Assembly: GCA_945861885.1 (NCBI GenBank)
Contig: CAMAVR010000001.1
Coordinates: 124,001-188,000, forward strand
From: Nannocystis exedens
Lineage (GTDB): Bacteria > Myxococcota_A > Polyangia > Polyangiales > Polyangiaceae
Direction: 5' to 3'
DNA length: 64,000 nucleotides
Part shown: positions 1-7,408 of the stretch, one piece after another
How the letters are laid out: each line of letters begins with the position of its first letter
Position numbering within the stretch: position 1 is the stretch's first letter
Program-made: the position numbers and the translations under genes
Notes under the pieces: generated by a model
Databases searched by the model: none
The model's input: the letters and a program-made list of their open reading frames with translations, nothing else
Told to the model about the DNA's origin: nothing

Positions 1-2
1 GC

Positions 3-1307
3 CGACTGCGCGAAAAGGCGCCCAGCGACGACGCCAAAGTTAACGCATCGCCCGAGCCGTATCGAGCGTTCGCAAAGCTCTCTCGCATCGTGGAGGCGCC
101 GTCAATCGCGGCAAAATCAAGTGCGCCGCTTCGCTATTCCGCGCGGTGGAAAGCGCGTGTTCCGGCGATCGATCTGCGCTCAACATTTTTGAGCCGCAAT
201 GCGCTCATTGTGGGGACGGCGCGCGACACATTTTCGATCGATCGTCAGAGCGGCGCCGTTCTGTGGCAAGCCGATACCGCACGCGCGACAAGTATCGCGA
301 CGCCCGAAGGGATCGCGCGCGTTCGCCCGAACGGTGAGATTAGTCTGCTCGATTGCGCGACGGGCGATATGCGTCCACTAGCGCGAGTCGCAGCACGATT
401 GGGCGGCCCGATTGTCGCAACGGCTGTCTACGGCGAAGGGCTCCCGCAGCTCCTGGTAACGACCGAAGGCGATCGCTACATCGTTGCTGTCGACTTGAGA
501 ACGGGTGAAGCGCGTTGGCGCTACACATGCGGATTGCAGGGTATTTTACGGCTAAATCGAAGCGGAAAGCTTCTCTACGTAACAACCGGCGACACCGCTC
601 TTACTGCGATCGATGTTCTCACCGGCGCCGTCGTTTGGCGAATTCGAGATCGCCTTCGCTTTCGAAGCGCGACGGTTGTCGATGACGACGCACTCTTCAC
701 CGTTTCGGGCGCGTCGATGTCGGCGGCGCACATCCACGCGATCGATCCGTACTCCGGCGCCGTCCGGTGGATGCAGACAATTCGCGAAGGGACATCAGCA
801 ATTGAAGGAGCGCCCCGCGTTGCGGGCCCCGCGATCGTCATCACAGTGCGCGAACGAAACGCTCTCAAACTTGTCGCGTTCGATCGCGCCGACGGGTCGG
901 TGCGTTGGCGTTCGTCAGGCGATGTAGCGCCGACAGGGACCGGGTGGCTTTCGGTCGATGGGCTGCTCGTTGGTCACACACCCGATGGCAGGCTTATCGC
1001 GTTTGATGGTGAGAGCGGACATGTTCGCTATCATCATAATCTTGGCACCGTCGCCGCGGCCGATACGCCGAGGCGTTTGGCGCCCGTAGTTCGCACCGGG
1101 ACGTTATTTGTCCCATCGTCAGATGTGCATGTTTTTCGCTCAATCGACGGGTCGCCGCTCGGGCGTGTAGGCCAAGTTGACCTTGTTCCAGACCTCCTTC
1201 GCGTCGACGAGCGCTTCGATGTTTACGCGGTCGAAGAGAGCGGCGAGATCGTCTGTTTTGGGGCCGGCCCGCGGCTGTCACTCGTTGGTGCGGCAAGAAC
1301 AGAATGA
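3..1307 (+). CDS. PQQ-type beta-propeller repeat protein, 5' end outside window
   Basis: A repeated blade motif of the form G-x-V-x-W/R-x-W/Y recurs about every 40-45 residues (for example TGEARWRYTCG, GAVVWRIRDRL, SGAVRWMQTIR, GSVRWRSSGD). This is the signature of PQQ/YVTN-type beta-propellers (BamB, PQQ_2 families). Such domains act as binding scaffolds; no enzyme residues are recognisable. A GTG at 90 could start translation, but the frame stays open without a stop to the first codon of the window, so the gene most likely begins upstream and the N-terminus is missing. No signal peptide is visible in the part seen. It ends 43 bases before the TPR gene on the same strand and may share its transcript. 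The fold is fairly sure; the role is unknown. Confidence 0.7.
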   Translation, partial: RLREKAPSDDAKVNASPEPYRAFAKLSRIVEAPSIAAKSSAPLRYSARWKARVPAIDLRSTFLSRNALIVGTARDTFSIDRQSGAVLWQADTARATSIATPEGIARVRPNGEISLLDCATGDMRPLARVAARLGGPIVATAVYGEGLPQLLVTTEGDRYIVAVDLRTGEARWRYTCGLQGILRLNRSGKLLYVTTGDTALTAIDVLTGAVVWRIRDRLRFRSATVVDDDALFTVSGASMSAAHIHAIDPYSGAVRWMQTIREGTSAIEGAPRVAGPAIVITVRERNALKLVAFDRADGSVRWRSSGDVAPTGTGWLSVDGLLVGHTPDGRLIAFDGESGHVRYHHNLGTVAAADTPRRLAPVVRTGTLFVPSSDVHVFRSIDGSPLGRVGQVDLVPDLLRVDERFDVYAVEESGEIVCFGAGPRLSLVGAARTE

Positions 1308-1350
1308 GTCAGCAAGACAACGCGCTTCTTTCAATGTAGAGTTCTAGAAG

Positions 1351-3360
1351 ATGGCGAGGCCGGCATCTGTACCTTTGAATTCGTCGCTGTCGATACGGCG
1401 TGCCGCACGTGCGAGCGCGGTGGTGTCGCAAGCGTCGCTCGATCGACCTGCGGAGTCGCGTCGAGCGCCCTCGCTCTTCCCTCCGCCGGGCGGGCTCGAT
1501 TCGGTTCCGATCGCCGCGGTTGTCACGCTGATCGATCGCCTTGCGATGGCTGATGAATCACAATTCGTCGCAACGTGGATCGAGTCACTTCGATCGTCGC
1601 GCAGTCGCCTTGAACCGGCGCTGACCGTGCGATTGATGACTGCGTATCGTCTCGCGGGGCGTCTTGATCGCGCGGCCGATCTCGCAGCGACACTTCCAAC
1701 AAGCACATCGGCATGGCCACCACTCGAAGCCGGGCGCCTTGGTGTTGAGCGTGCGGCGCTCGCGCTCGCAGAGGGGCGACCCGATCGCGTTGATGCCGAG
1801 CTTCGGCAGGCGGCGCGCTACTTTGCGTCGCTACCTCGCGCCACGGTCGTACGCGAGCTTCTCGATGTTCATGTGCTTACGGCGCAGCTTGATTTGAGCC
1901 TCGAGCGCATACCGCAGGCGATCGCCGCGTTAAAGCTCGCAGAGCACGTCGTCGATCGGATTGACGACGGCGCGTGGCGTGCGCCGGTATCGATGACGCT
2001 CGGTCACATCGCGATGGCACTCTCTGATCCGCGATCCGCTATCAAGCACTATGAAGCGGCCGTCCAGAGAGCGCCTGCGCGCGGGCTACAAGCGCTCGAT
2101 GCGCACGGGCAGATGGCGATCGCCCTCGCGTCGATCGGCCGGTGCGAAGAGGCGCGCGGTCACGCCTACGAAACGATTGAAGTGGCTCGCGCTGTGGGCG
2201 GGAGCGACGTCGCCGTACTTCTCGCCGATGCACACGACGTTCTGGCGATTGTCGAGACCGCCGCCGACTGCCCCGCCGCCGCTGTCGAGGCGTGCGACGA
2301 AGCGCTAAATTTACTGGGCGATGTCGTCAACGATACACTTCGGTTGCAATTGTATTTGCGTCGCGCAAACGCCCTGGCGATGCTCGCGCGCGGCGAAATG
2401 GCGACGCAGTGGCTGCAAAAAGCGGAGAAATTGCTTAGCGACGCGCCGTGGCTCGACCTATTCGACGAGCAAGAAGTGGCGGCGATTCGTGGGCGCGTTC
2501 TCGAAGCGTGTTCCGACTACACGGGTGCCGTCGCGGTGATGATGCCGGCGGTCGATCGCCTTGCCGATTCGTACATGACAGGCGTGCTCAATCTCACGCT
2601 TGGCCGATGCGCTCTTGCGACTGGCGATGCGGCGATCGCTCGCGCTTCGGTCGAGCGCGCCTCGTTGAATGCCGAGCGCCACGGCTGGGTGTTCTTCGAC
2701 GGCGCGGCGTCGGAGCCGCTGTGGCGAGTTGCTCTCGCTTCGGGAGATAGTCGTCTGGTGCGCATTGCAAATAAGTTTTTAGAGTCGTCCGAATCGATGA
2801 TCCCCCCTGCCCCGCCAACAACCAAATTATTGATTCCGATCGCGCGCCCTTCGACACGCATTCCGGCGCCACTTCCAAGCAGCCCCGGACGTGCCGATCT
2901 GCTTGAATCGCAGAGTGCAGAGGGGGAGCTTCTTCTTTACATCACGACGACCGAAGGCGTTTCGCGCGTTGCGGCGAGCGATGTTGCTCGTGCGACCGCC
3001 GGCATTCCGCTGATCGTCAATACGCTTACACACGCCCTCAGGCTAAATGAGCGCGAAGTGTCGCTTGAACGGCGGCGAGCGCTCGAGCCTTTGGTCGTGC
3101 AGCTTCTTCGTCGCGCTCGTGAAGGGCTAAGCGCCGAAGAGGTGCTTCGCGCGGCGGGCGGTCCTGGCCCCGATTCAGCCGACGCCGAGCATCGGGTGCG
3201 CGTTCTTATTTCGCGCGTTCGCGATCTGTTTGGTGACGCGTCGTCGGTGGAGCGAATTCGCGACCCGGGCGAGCACGGAAAGACGCGCTATCGGCTCTCA
3301 TCGGCTCTCAAATTTGCGCTGATAGAGCCACTTTTCAGCCCTCCTGAAGCCCGTACATGA
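1351..3360 (+). CDS. TPR-rich protein with C-terminal winged-helix-like domain
   Basis: 669 residues starting at ATG 1351, two codons after an in-frame TAG, so the start is well bounded. The middle (about residues 90-480) is a run of alpha-helical, alanine-rich, TPR-like repeats (for example ALKLAEHVVDRI, AIKHYEAAVQRAP). Near the C-terminus (about 575-655) a charged segment with LSAEEVLRAAGG and HRVRVLISRVRDLFG resembles the winged helix of OmpR/SARP-type regulators, ending in the beta-hairpin-like TRYRLSS. A helical sensor array joined to a DNA-binding winged helix suggests a regulator, in reverse domain order to SARP proteins. It overlaps the next gene by four bases (ATGA), so the two are probably translationally coupled. 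Ligand and target are unknown. Confidence 0.6.
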   Translation: MARPASVPLNSSLSIRRAARASAVVSQASLDRPAESRRAPSLFPPPGGLDSVPIAAVVTLIDRLAMADESQFVATWIESLRSSRSRLEPALTVRLMTAYRLAGRLDRAADLAATLPTSTSAWPPLEAGRLGVERAALALAEGRPDRVDAELRQAARYFASLPRATVVRELLDVHVLTAQLDLSLERIPQAIAALKLAEHVVDRIDDGAWRAPVSMTLGHIAMALSDPRSAIKHYEAAVQRAPARGLQALDAHGQMAIALASIGRCEEARGHAYETIEVARAVGGSDVAVLLADAHDVLAIVETAADCPAAAVEACDEALNLLGDVVNDTLRLQLYLRRANALAMLARGEMATQWLQKAEKLLSDAPWLDLFDEQEVAAIRGRVLEACSDYTGAVAVMMPAVDRLADSYMTGVLNLTLGRCALATGDAAIARASVERASLNAERHGWVFFDGAASEPLWRVALASGDSRLVRIANKFLESSESMIPPAPPTTKLLIPIARPSTRIPAPLPSSPGRADLLESQSAEGELLLYITTTEGVSRVAASDVARATAGIPLIVNTLTHALRLNEREVSLERRRALEPLVVQLLRRAREGLSAEEVLRAAGGPGPDSADAEHRVRVLISRVRDLFGDASSVERIRDPGEHGKTRYRLSSALKFALIEPLFSPPEART

Positions 3361-4298
3361 AATTACCACCACTGCGTATTATCCAAATCGGCGCGGCCGT
3401 TTTGGCGATGGGCTTCGTCGTCTGGATGGTGCCGTTTCGCGATCTCGGGCAAGTCATCGAGCACGCGAATGTCGCCGTTCTTATTGGCGCGTGGCTCGTC
3501 TATCTGGCGTCGTATCTCATATGGACACTTCGGTTTCGCCTTCTGTTGGCGATCGCCGGCGTTCCGCTTCCGTTCGGTGAGCTGCTTCGCGTCAACCTCG
3601 AAGCGCAAGCGGGCGGCATCATACTTCCCGGTGGCGTTGGTGGCGACGCTTTACGGATCGCGGCGATTGCCCAGCGCGGCACGCCAGTCCCGGTAGGGCT
3701 TGCAGCGGCGCTGCTCGATCGCGCCCTTGGGCTTACAACGGTAGCGACATTGGCGTGTATCGCCGCCATCGCAATTTCGCCGGGCGGTATCGGCCCGACG
3801 ACACTCTTTATCGCAGCGCTCCCGGTCGGCTTTGTAATTTTTGTTTCGCTGATGCAGGTGAACGCGGTACGAAATCGCCTAGCACGCATCGGCGCAAATC
3901 ACGAGCGCGGCATTTTTCGCGCGATCAATTTGATGATCGCATATTTTAGCCATCCGCGTGCGCCCCGGGCGATCGTACTTGCGTCGATTCCGAGCTTTTT
4001 AAATAGCGCGATTCAGCTGGTCGTGCTCCGTGCCGTTCTTTACGCCATCGGGGCGCATCCTGAGTCAGAGCATCTCGTTTACGTCGGTTGCACGATGGGG
4101 ATGTTGGCGGGCGCGATACCAGCGCTTCCGGGCGGCTGGGGGACGGCTGACGCCGCCTACGTTTTCTTTTTGGAGCGAGCGGGGGTGCTACCGGCGGCGG
4201 CCCTAACGATGTCGCTGATGTATCGCCTCTTCTGGTACTCGGCGGGGTTCGGCGGCGCCGCAATTATTGCTGTTCGATCACGTCTTCGATCGGTCTGA
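3357..4298 (+). CDS. UPF0104 / lysylphosphatidylglycerol synthase-type flippase-like membrane protein
   Basis: 313 residues with about eight hydrophobic segments. The N-terminal half contains the family-like stretch LRVNLEAQAGGIILPGGVGGD followed by an RAL helix, which matches the membrane domain of the LPG synthase/YbhN (UPF0104) family. Proteins with this domain alone, without the cytoplasmic aminoacyl transferase part, are usually annotated as flippase-like integral membrane proteins. The start ATG overlaps the TGA of the TPR/winged-helix gene (ATGA), indicating an operon. Substrate not predictable; a lipid or lipid-linked glycan is the usual guess for the family. Confidence 0.75.
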   Translation: MKLPPLRIIQIGAAVLAMGFVVWMVPFRDLGQVIEHANVAVLIGAWLVYLASYLIWTLRFRLLLAIAGVPLPFGELLRVNLEAQAGGIILPGGVGGDALRIAAIAQRGTPVPVGLAAALLDRALGLTTVATLACIAAIAISPGGIGPTTLFIAALPVGFVIFVSLMQVNAVRNRLARIGANHERGIFRAINLMIAYFSHPRAPRAIVLASIPSFLNSAIQLVVLRAVLYAIGAHPESEHLVYVGCTMGMLAGAIPALPGGWGTADAAYVFFLERAGVLPAAALTMSLMYRLFWYSAGFGGAAIIAVRSRLRSV

Positions 4299-4391
4299 GC
4301 TTGCGCAATCCGGGCGGCGCTGGTACCGCGGTAAGTTCGGTTCAGTTGCGTATGAGCTTCATACGCAGTGTTTATTCGAAGTGAGGCTGTC

Positions 4392-4610
4392 ATGCGTAAA
4401 TCATCATTTTCTGCGTTTTTGGTCGTTTCCGCGGTCGTCATGGCGGCGTGTGGCGGTGAGAGTAGTTCGTCATCGGAGCACCCCGGGACGGATGGTAAGG
4501 AAGTGCAATACATCTGGTGCGACGCCGACGGTTTGTGTCCAGAAGGGCTGGTATGCAAAGAGATGCCAGCGGGGGCCGGCAAGTGCGTGCCTGCCATTCC
4601 GGTCAAGTAA
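4392..4610 (+). CDS. Small cysteine-containing lipoprotein
   Basis: 72 residues. The start at ATG 4392 (after GTGAGG) gives a clean signal peptide, MRKSSFSAFLVVSAVVMAAC, with the lipidated cysteine at position 20. The mature part begins with a Ser/Glu-rich linker and ends in a small module with three cysteines (CDADG-x-CPEGLVC) plus a fourth near the end (GKC). This cysteine-pair pattern is seen in short surface lipoproteins of myxobacteria-like genomes. The gene lies 93 bases after the flippase-like gene and in a different frame. No function can be given. The processing enzymes lgt and lspA are in the same window. Confidence 0.7.
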   Translation: MRKSSFSAFLVVSAVVMAACGGESSSSSEHPGTDGKEVQYIWCDADGLCPEGLVCKEMPAGAGKCVPAIPVK

Positions 4611-4623
4611 AATAACGGATAGT

Positions 4624-4647
4624 CTCGAGCTAGCACTCGAGCTAGCA
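4624..4647. repeat. 12-bp tandem repeat, two copies
   Basis: The 12-mer CTCGAGCTAGCA occurs twice head to tail. Each copy contains the palindrome CTCGAG, and the junctions create GCTAGC. It lies between the small lipoprotein stop and the flippase start. No function is visible; it could be an operator or chance slippage. Confidence 0.6.
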
Positions 4648-4661
4648 GCAGTGGCGTCAAC

Positions 4662-4669
4662 GGGGGGGG
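4662..4669 (+). promoter_or_regulatory. Eight-G tract acting as ribosome binding site of the polysaccharide flippase
   Basis: A run of eight G residues ends five bases before the ATG at 4675 and is the only Shine-Dalgarno-like sequence for that start. It decides the start in favour of 4675 over the upstream GTG at 4651. Homopolymer tracts of this length can change in length during replication. Confidence 0.5.
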
Positions 4670-4674
4670 TTCGC

Positions 4675-6024
4675 ATGAGGGTATACGACCGTTTTGCAGG
4701 AGCTTGGTCAGGGCGTGTTCCGCCTACGGCGAAGGCACTCGTTACGGCGGTTACGGTAGGGCTTCTTGCCTACGGATTGTCGTATCTCGCAAGTCTCGTC
4801 ATCGCCCGAGCGTTGGGCGCCTCCGTCTTCGGCGCGTATGCGGGAGTAACGTCGGTATTAACCCTCACTTCAGCGTTCGTTTTTCTTGGCAAAGACGTTG
4901 CGATAAGCCGCTTTTTGCCAACCTACGTCGAACAGAAAGACCTCGCGACCTGTTCGGGCTACCTTCGACACGCCATCAAAGGGATTGCGATCGCGGGCGC
5001 CGCCGTGTTTGTCATCGGCATTTTGGTGCTCATCTATCTCAATTTCAGGACCGGCGAGCAGCTGACGCATATCAAGCAGACGCACCCAATTTATTTTTTC
5101 ATTTGGGCCGTCCCAGCCATGATGGCGTTTACGTATACAACGAACTACCTGTTCGATATTGGCTATCCAAACTTCTATCTTGTGCTCACCAGCGCGGTAT
5201 TTCCAATTCTTATCGTCGTTGGTTTGACAACGTTCGCGTTTTTCTTTCATAGATTTTCGATTTCGGAAGCGCTCATAATCTACTGCTGCGCGCTTCTCGT
5301 CACCGCTGGAATCGCGTTTGGATTTTCGTCTGTGAAGACGCCGCTGGCAAAAATTTGGCGGACAGCACCAAAATACGACATGCAGCGATGGCGTAGGGTG
5401 ACGAGACAGCTTTTCATTATGGCGATTTCAACCTGGTACCCGACAAGCCTCCTGCTTATTTTGATGACGGCGTTTAGCAATGACCGCCAGGAGACCGGGC
5501 TCGTCGCCGCCGTGTTGTCGATCGCGGGCGTTATGTTCGCATCGCAGAATGCGATATTTGTTGTGGCGGCGCCGCGACTTGCGATGGCCATTGCGGACCA
5601 TAATCCGCAAAAACTTCGCCAAGTTGTGCTTGGGTCAACTTGCACAAACCTGCTTGTTTCAGGCCTGTTTTTTATCATGATGCTCGTCTGGGGCAAAGGA
5701 TGGCTAGGGCACTTTGGCAGCGAGTTCTCCGCGGCGTATCCGACGTTGGTTATCCTTGGAGCAACGGTTCTCGCGCTTAGCGGGGTGTCAACGATTGCGA
5801 GCACTCTCGAGCAGTCGAGTCTTTTGAAAAATTATAGTTATTTCTCAGTCGCGGCAACACTCGCCTACATCGTTTTTACCGCTGTATTCCAACATATGTC
5901 CGGAGGTCGTGCACCGGTGTATGGGTTCGTTCTGATGAGCGCCGCGTCGATCATCTATTTGTGCGCTGTTGCTCCACAAGCACTGCGAATTGCTGACGCA
6001 ACACCACAATTGCCGCCGAAGTAA
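4675..6024 (+). CDS. Polysaccharide flippase (Wzx/MATE-MVF superfamily)
   Basis: 449 residues counted from ATG 4675. The reading frame is open far upstream, but the upstream part overlaps the small lipoprotein and looks non-coding. The protein is almost entirely hydrophobic with 12 or more membrane segments. Near the N-terminus it has the family hallmark LASLVIARALGASVFGAYAG followed by a conserved 'SRFLP' at the end of the second helix. This matches the Polysacc_synt/Wzx group, which moves lipid-linked oligosaccharides or O-antigen units across the inner membrane. No glycosyltransferases are adjacent, so the glycan is unknown. It may work with the flippase-like protein at 3357-4298, but that is only proximity. 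Confidence 0.75.
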   Translation: MRVYDRFAGAWSGRVPPTAKALVTAVTVGLLAYGLSYLASLVIARALGASVFGAYAGVTSVLTLTSAFVFLGKDVAISRFLPTYVEQKDLATCSGYLRHAIKGIAIAGAAVFVIGILVLIYLNFRTGEQLTHIKQTHPIYFFIWAVPAMMAFTYTTNYLFDIGYPNFYLVLTSAVFPILIVVGLTTFAFFFHRFSISEALIIYCCALLVTAGIAFGFSSVKTPLAKIWRTAPKYDMQRWRRVTRQLFIMAISTWYPTSLLLILMTAFSNDRQETGLVAAVLSIAGVMFASQNAIFVVAAPRLAMAIADHNPQKLRQVVLGSTCTNLLVSGLFFIMMLVWGKGWLGHFGSEFSAAYPTLVILGATVLALSGVSTIASTLEQSSLLKNYSYFSVAATLAYIVFTAVFQHMSGGRAPVYGFVLMSAASIIYLCAVAPQALRIADATPQLPPK

Positions 6025-6064
6025 CGGGGTTAATTGCGCTTTTGTACGGCCGCAATAGATCGGT

Positions 6065-6904
6065 ATGCCAGCACGCCCATTGTGGAAAGGGTCGATTAGT
6101 TTTGGCCTGCTGCAAATTCCGATCGCGCTTTATGGGACGAAGGCGGCCAAAGAGCTGCGCTTTAATCTCCTAGATAAACGCGATCACTCCCCGATAGGAT
6201 ACGAGCGAGTCAACAAATCGACCGGTAAAAAAGTCGCTTGGGGTGATGTCGTCAAAGGGTACGAATACGAACCTGAAGCGTATGTCATTGTAACCGAAGA
6301 CGATTTTAGAAAAGCGAACCCGGAAGCGTCGCAAACGGTCGACATTTTAGATTTCGTTGATGCGAACGAAATCGACCCGATGTTCTTCGAGAACCCGTAC
6401 TACGTGGCCCCGACCGACAAATCGCACAAGTCGTATGCCGTATTGCGCGAAGTCTTAAAAACAACCCGAAAAGCGGCAATTTGTCGCTTTGTGCTTCGCA
6501 CGCGCGAGTACATCGCAGCTATTTTTGCGCGCGATACCGCGCTCGTGCTCAACACGCTCCGCTACGCGCATGAAATTCGCCCGGCGAGCGAGCTCGACCT
6601 TCCCGGCGATGATTTACGAAAACTAAAAATCACAAGCAAAGAGCTTGCGATGGCGCAGCGCCTCGTCACCGAAATGGTATCTCCGTGGGACGCTGAAAAA
6701 TACCACGATCAGTACTACGATCAGCTTCGCAAGTTTATCGAACGAAAAGCGAAACAGGGCCACACAAAAGCGGCGCGCCCGGGGATCAAAAAAGCGCACC
6801 CTCCAGGCAATGTGATCGACATGATGAGCGTTTTGAAACGAAGCGTGGAGCTGCGCGCCAATACGCAACAGCGACCAAAACGCCCAAAGCGCGTCGCGCG
6901 ATAG
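6065..6904 (+). CDS. ku: Ku, DNA double-strand-break end-binding protein
   Basis: 279 residues, typical for bacterial Ku. It opens with PLWKGSISFGLLQIPI and continues with RFNLLDKRDHSPIGYERVNK and KGYEYEPEAYVIVTEDD, all diagnostic of the Ku core. The lysine/arginine-rich tail (from about residue 235) is the usual C-terminal extension that increases DNA binding and recruits LigD. Ku homodimers ring broken ends and stimulate LigD in non-homologous end joining. The partner ligD lies 0.5 kb downstream on the same strand, with one opposite-strand gene in between. Identification is firm. Confidence 0.95.
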   Translation: MPARPLWKGSISFGLLQIPIALYGTKAAKELRFNLLDKRDHSPIGYERVNKSTGKKVAWGDVVKGYEYEPEAYVIVTEDDFRKANPEASQTVDILDFVDANEIDPMFFENPYYVAPTDKSHKSYAVLREVLKTTRKAAICRFVLRTREYIAAIFARDTALVLNTLRYAHEIRPASELDLPGDDLRKLKITSKELAMAQRLVTEMVSPWDAEKYHDQYYDQLRKFIERKAKQGHTKAARPGIKKAHPPGNVIDMMSVLKRSVELRANTQQRPKRPKRVAR

Positions 6905-6908
6905 CCCG

Positions 6909-7355
6909 TCAGCGGGGCGGAATATCTAGCTTTTTAGCAATTGCCGCAAGCATTTGACCCTGGTTGTCTAAGCGACTTAGAACCGTCATCATCTGCTGTT
7001 CTTCTTTAACGTTAATCTCGTAGTCGGAGTCGGCTCGCAGCTCCGCATGCCGCCCCTGAAGATTTTGCCCGACCATGATCAGTGGCATCAGCAATATTTG
7101 GAGAACGTTTGATATAAAGAGCCAGAACACGAAGCCCATGCCTGGGTCGAACCGAAGCCCTTCTGGCGCCAGCAAGTTCCAGCCGAGCCAAACGGCAGTC
7201 CAAACAAAGACTATTAGAAAAAATCCGATCGTTCCGACCTTCGCGGTAATCCAAAGAGCGAGTCGGGTTAAAGGGGTCAGTTCGTCCGAGTGCTCTTTAT
7301 TAACATTTCGTACAGATTTTGGACCTTGTGTCTGACCAGACGGTGCTGTTGGCAT
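6909..7355 (-). CDS. DUF1003 family membrane protein
   Basis: 148 residues. ATG 7355 is preceded by a six-G Shine-Dalgarno tract. Two membrane segments (about residues 32-55 and 70-95) carry the DUF1003-like pattern GTIGFFLIVFVWTAVWLGWN ... FWLFISNVLQILLMPLIMVGQN, followed by DYEINVKEEQQM and a short helical tail. DUF1003 proteins are small inner-membrane proteins of unknown function. It is inserted between ku and ligD on the opposite strand, with its stop four bases from the ku stop, so ku and this gene converge. Confidence 0.8.
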   Translation of the reverse strand: MPTAPSGQTQGPKSVRNVNKEHSDELTPLTRLALWITAKVGTIGFFLIVFVWTAVWLGWNLLAPEGLRFDPGMGFVFWLFISNVLQILLMPLIMVGQNLQGRHAELRADSDYEINVKEEQQMMTVLSRLDNQGQMLAAIAKKLDIPPR

Positions 7356-7396
7356 TTGGTTCCCCCCGAAGGCTTTTGGTGCGTGTAGTGAACGCT

Positions 7397-7402
7397 TATA
7401 GT
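7397..7402 (+). promoter_or_regulatory. Candidate -10 element of ligD
   Basis: TATAGT lies six bases before the ligD ATG (7409), so transcription would start at or beside the start codon, giving a leaderless message. No Shine-Dalgarno sequence lies in front of the ATG, which agrees with this. The -35 region (around 7374-7379) is weak. Confidence 0.35.
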
Positions 7403-7408
7403 AGCTAA

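Noticed and set aside
4267..4674. Upstream extension of the polysaccharide flippase frame
   Set aside because: It overlaps the small lipoprotein in another frame, has no membrane or family character, and the G8 ribosome binding site supports ATG 4675.
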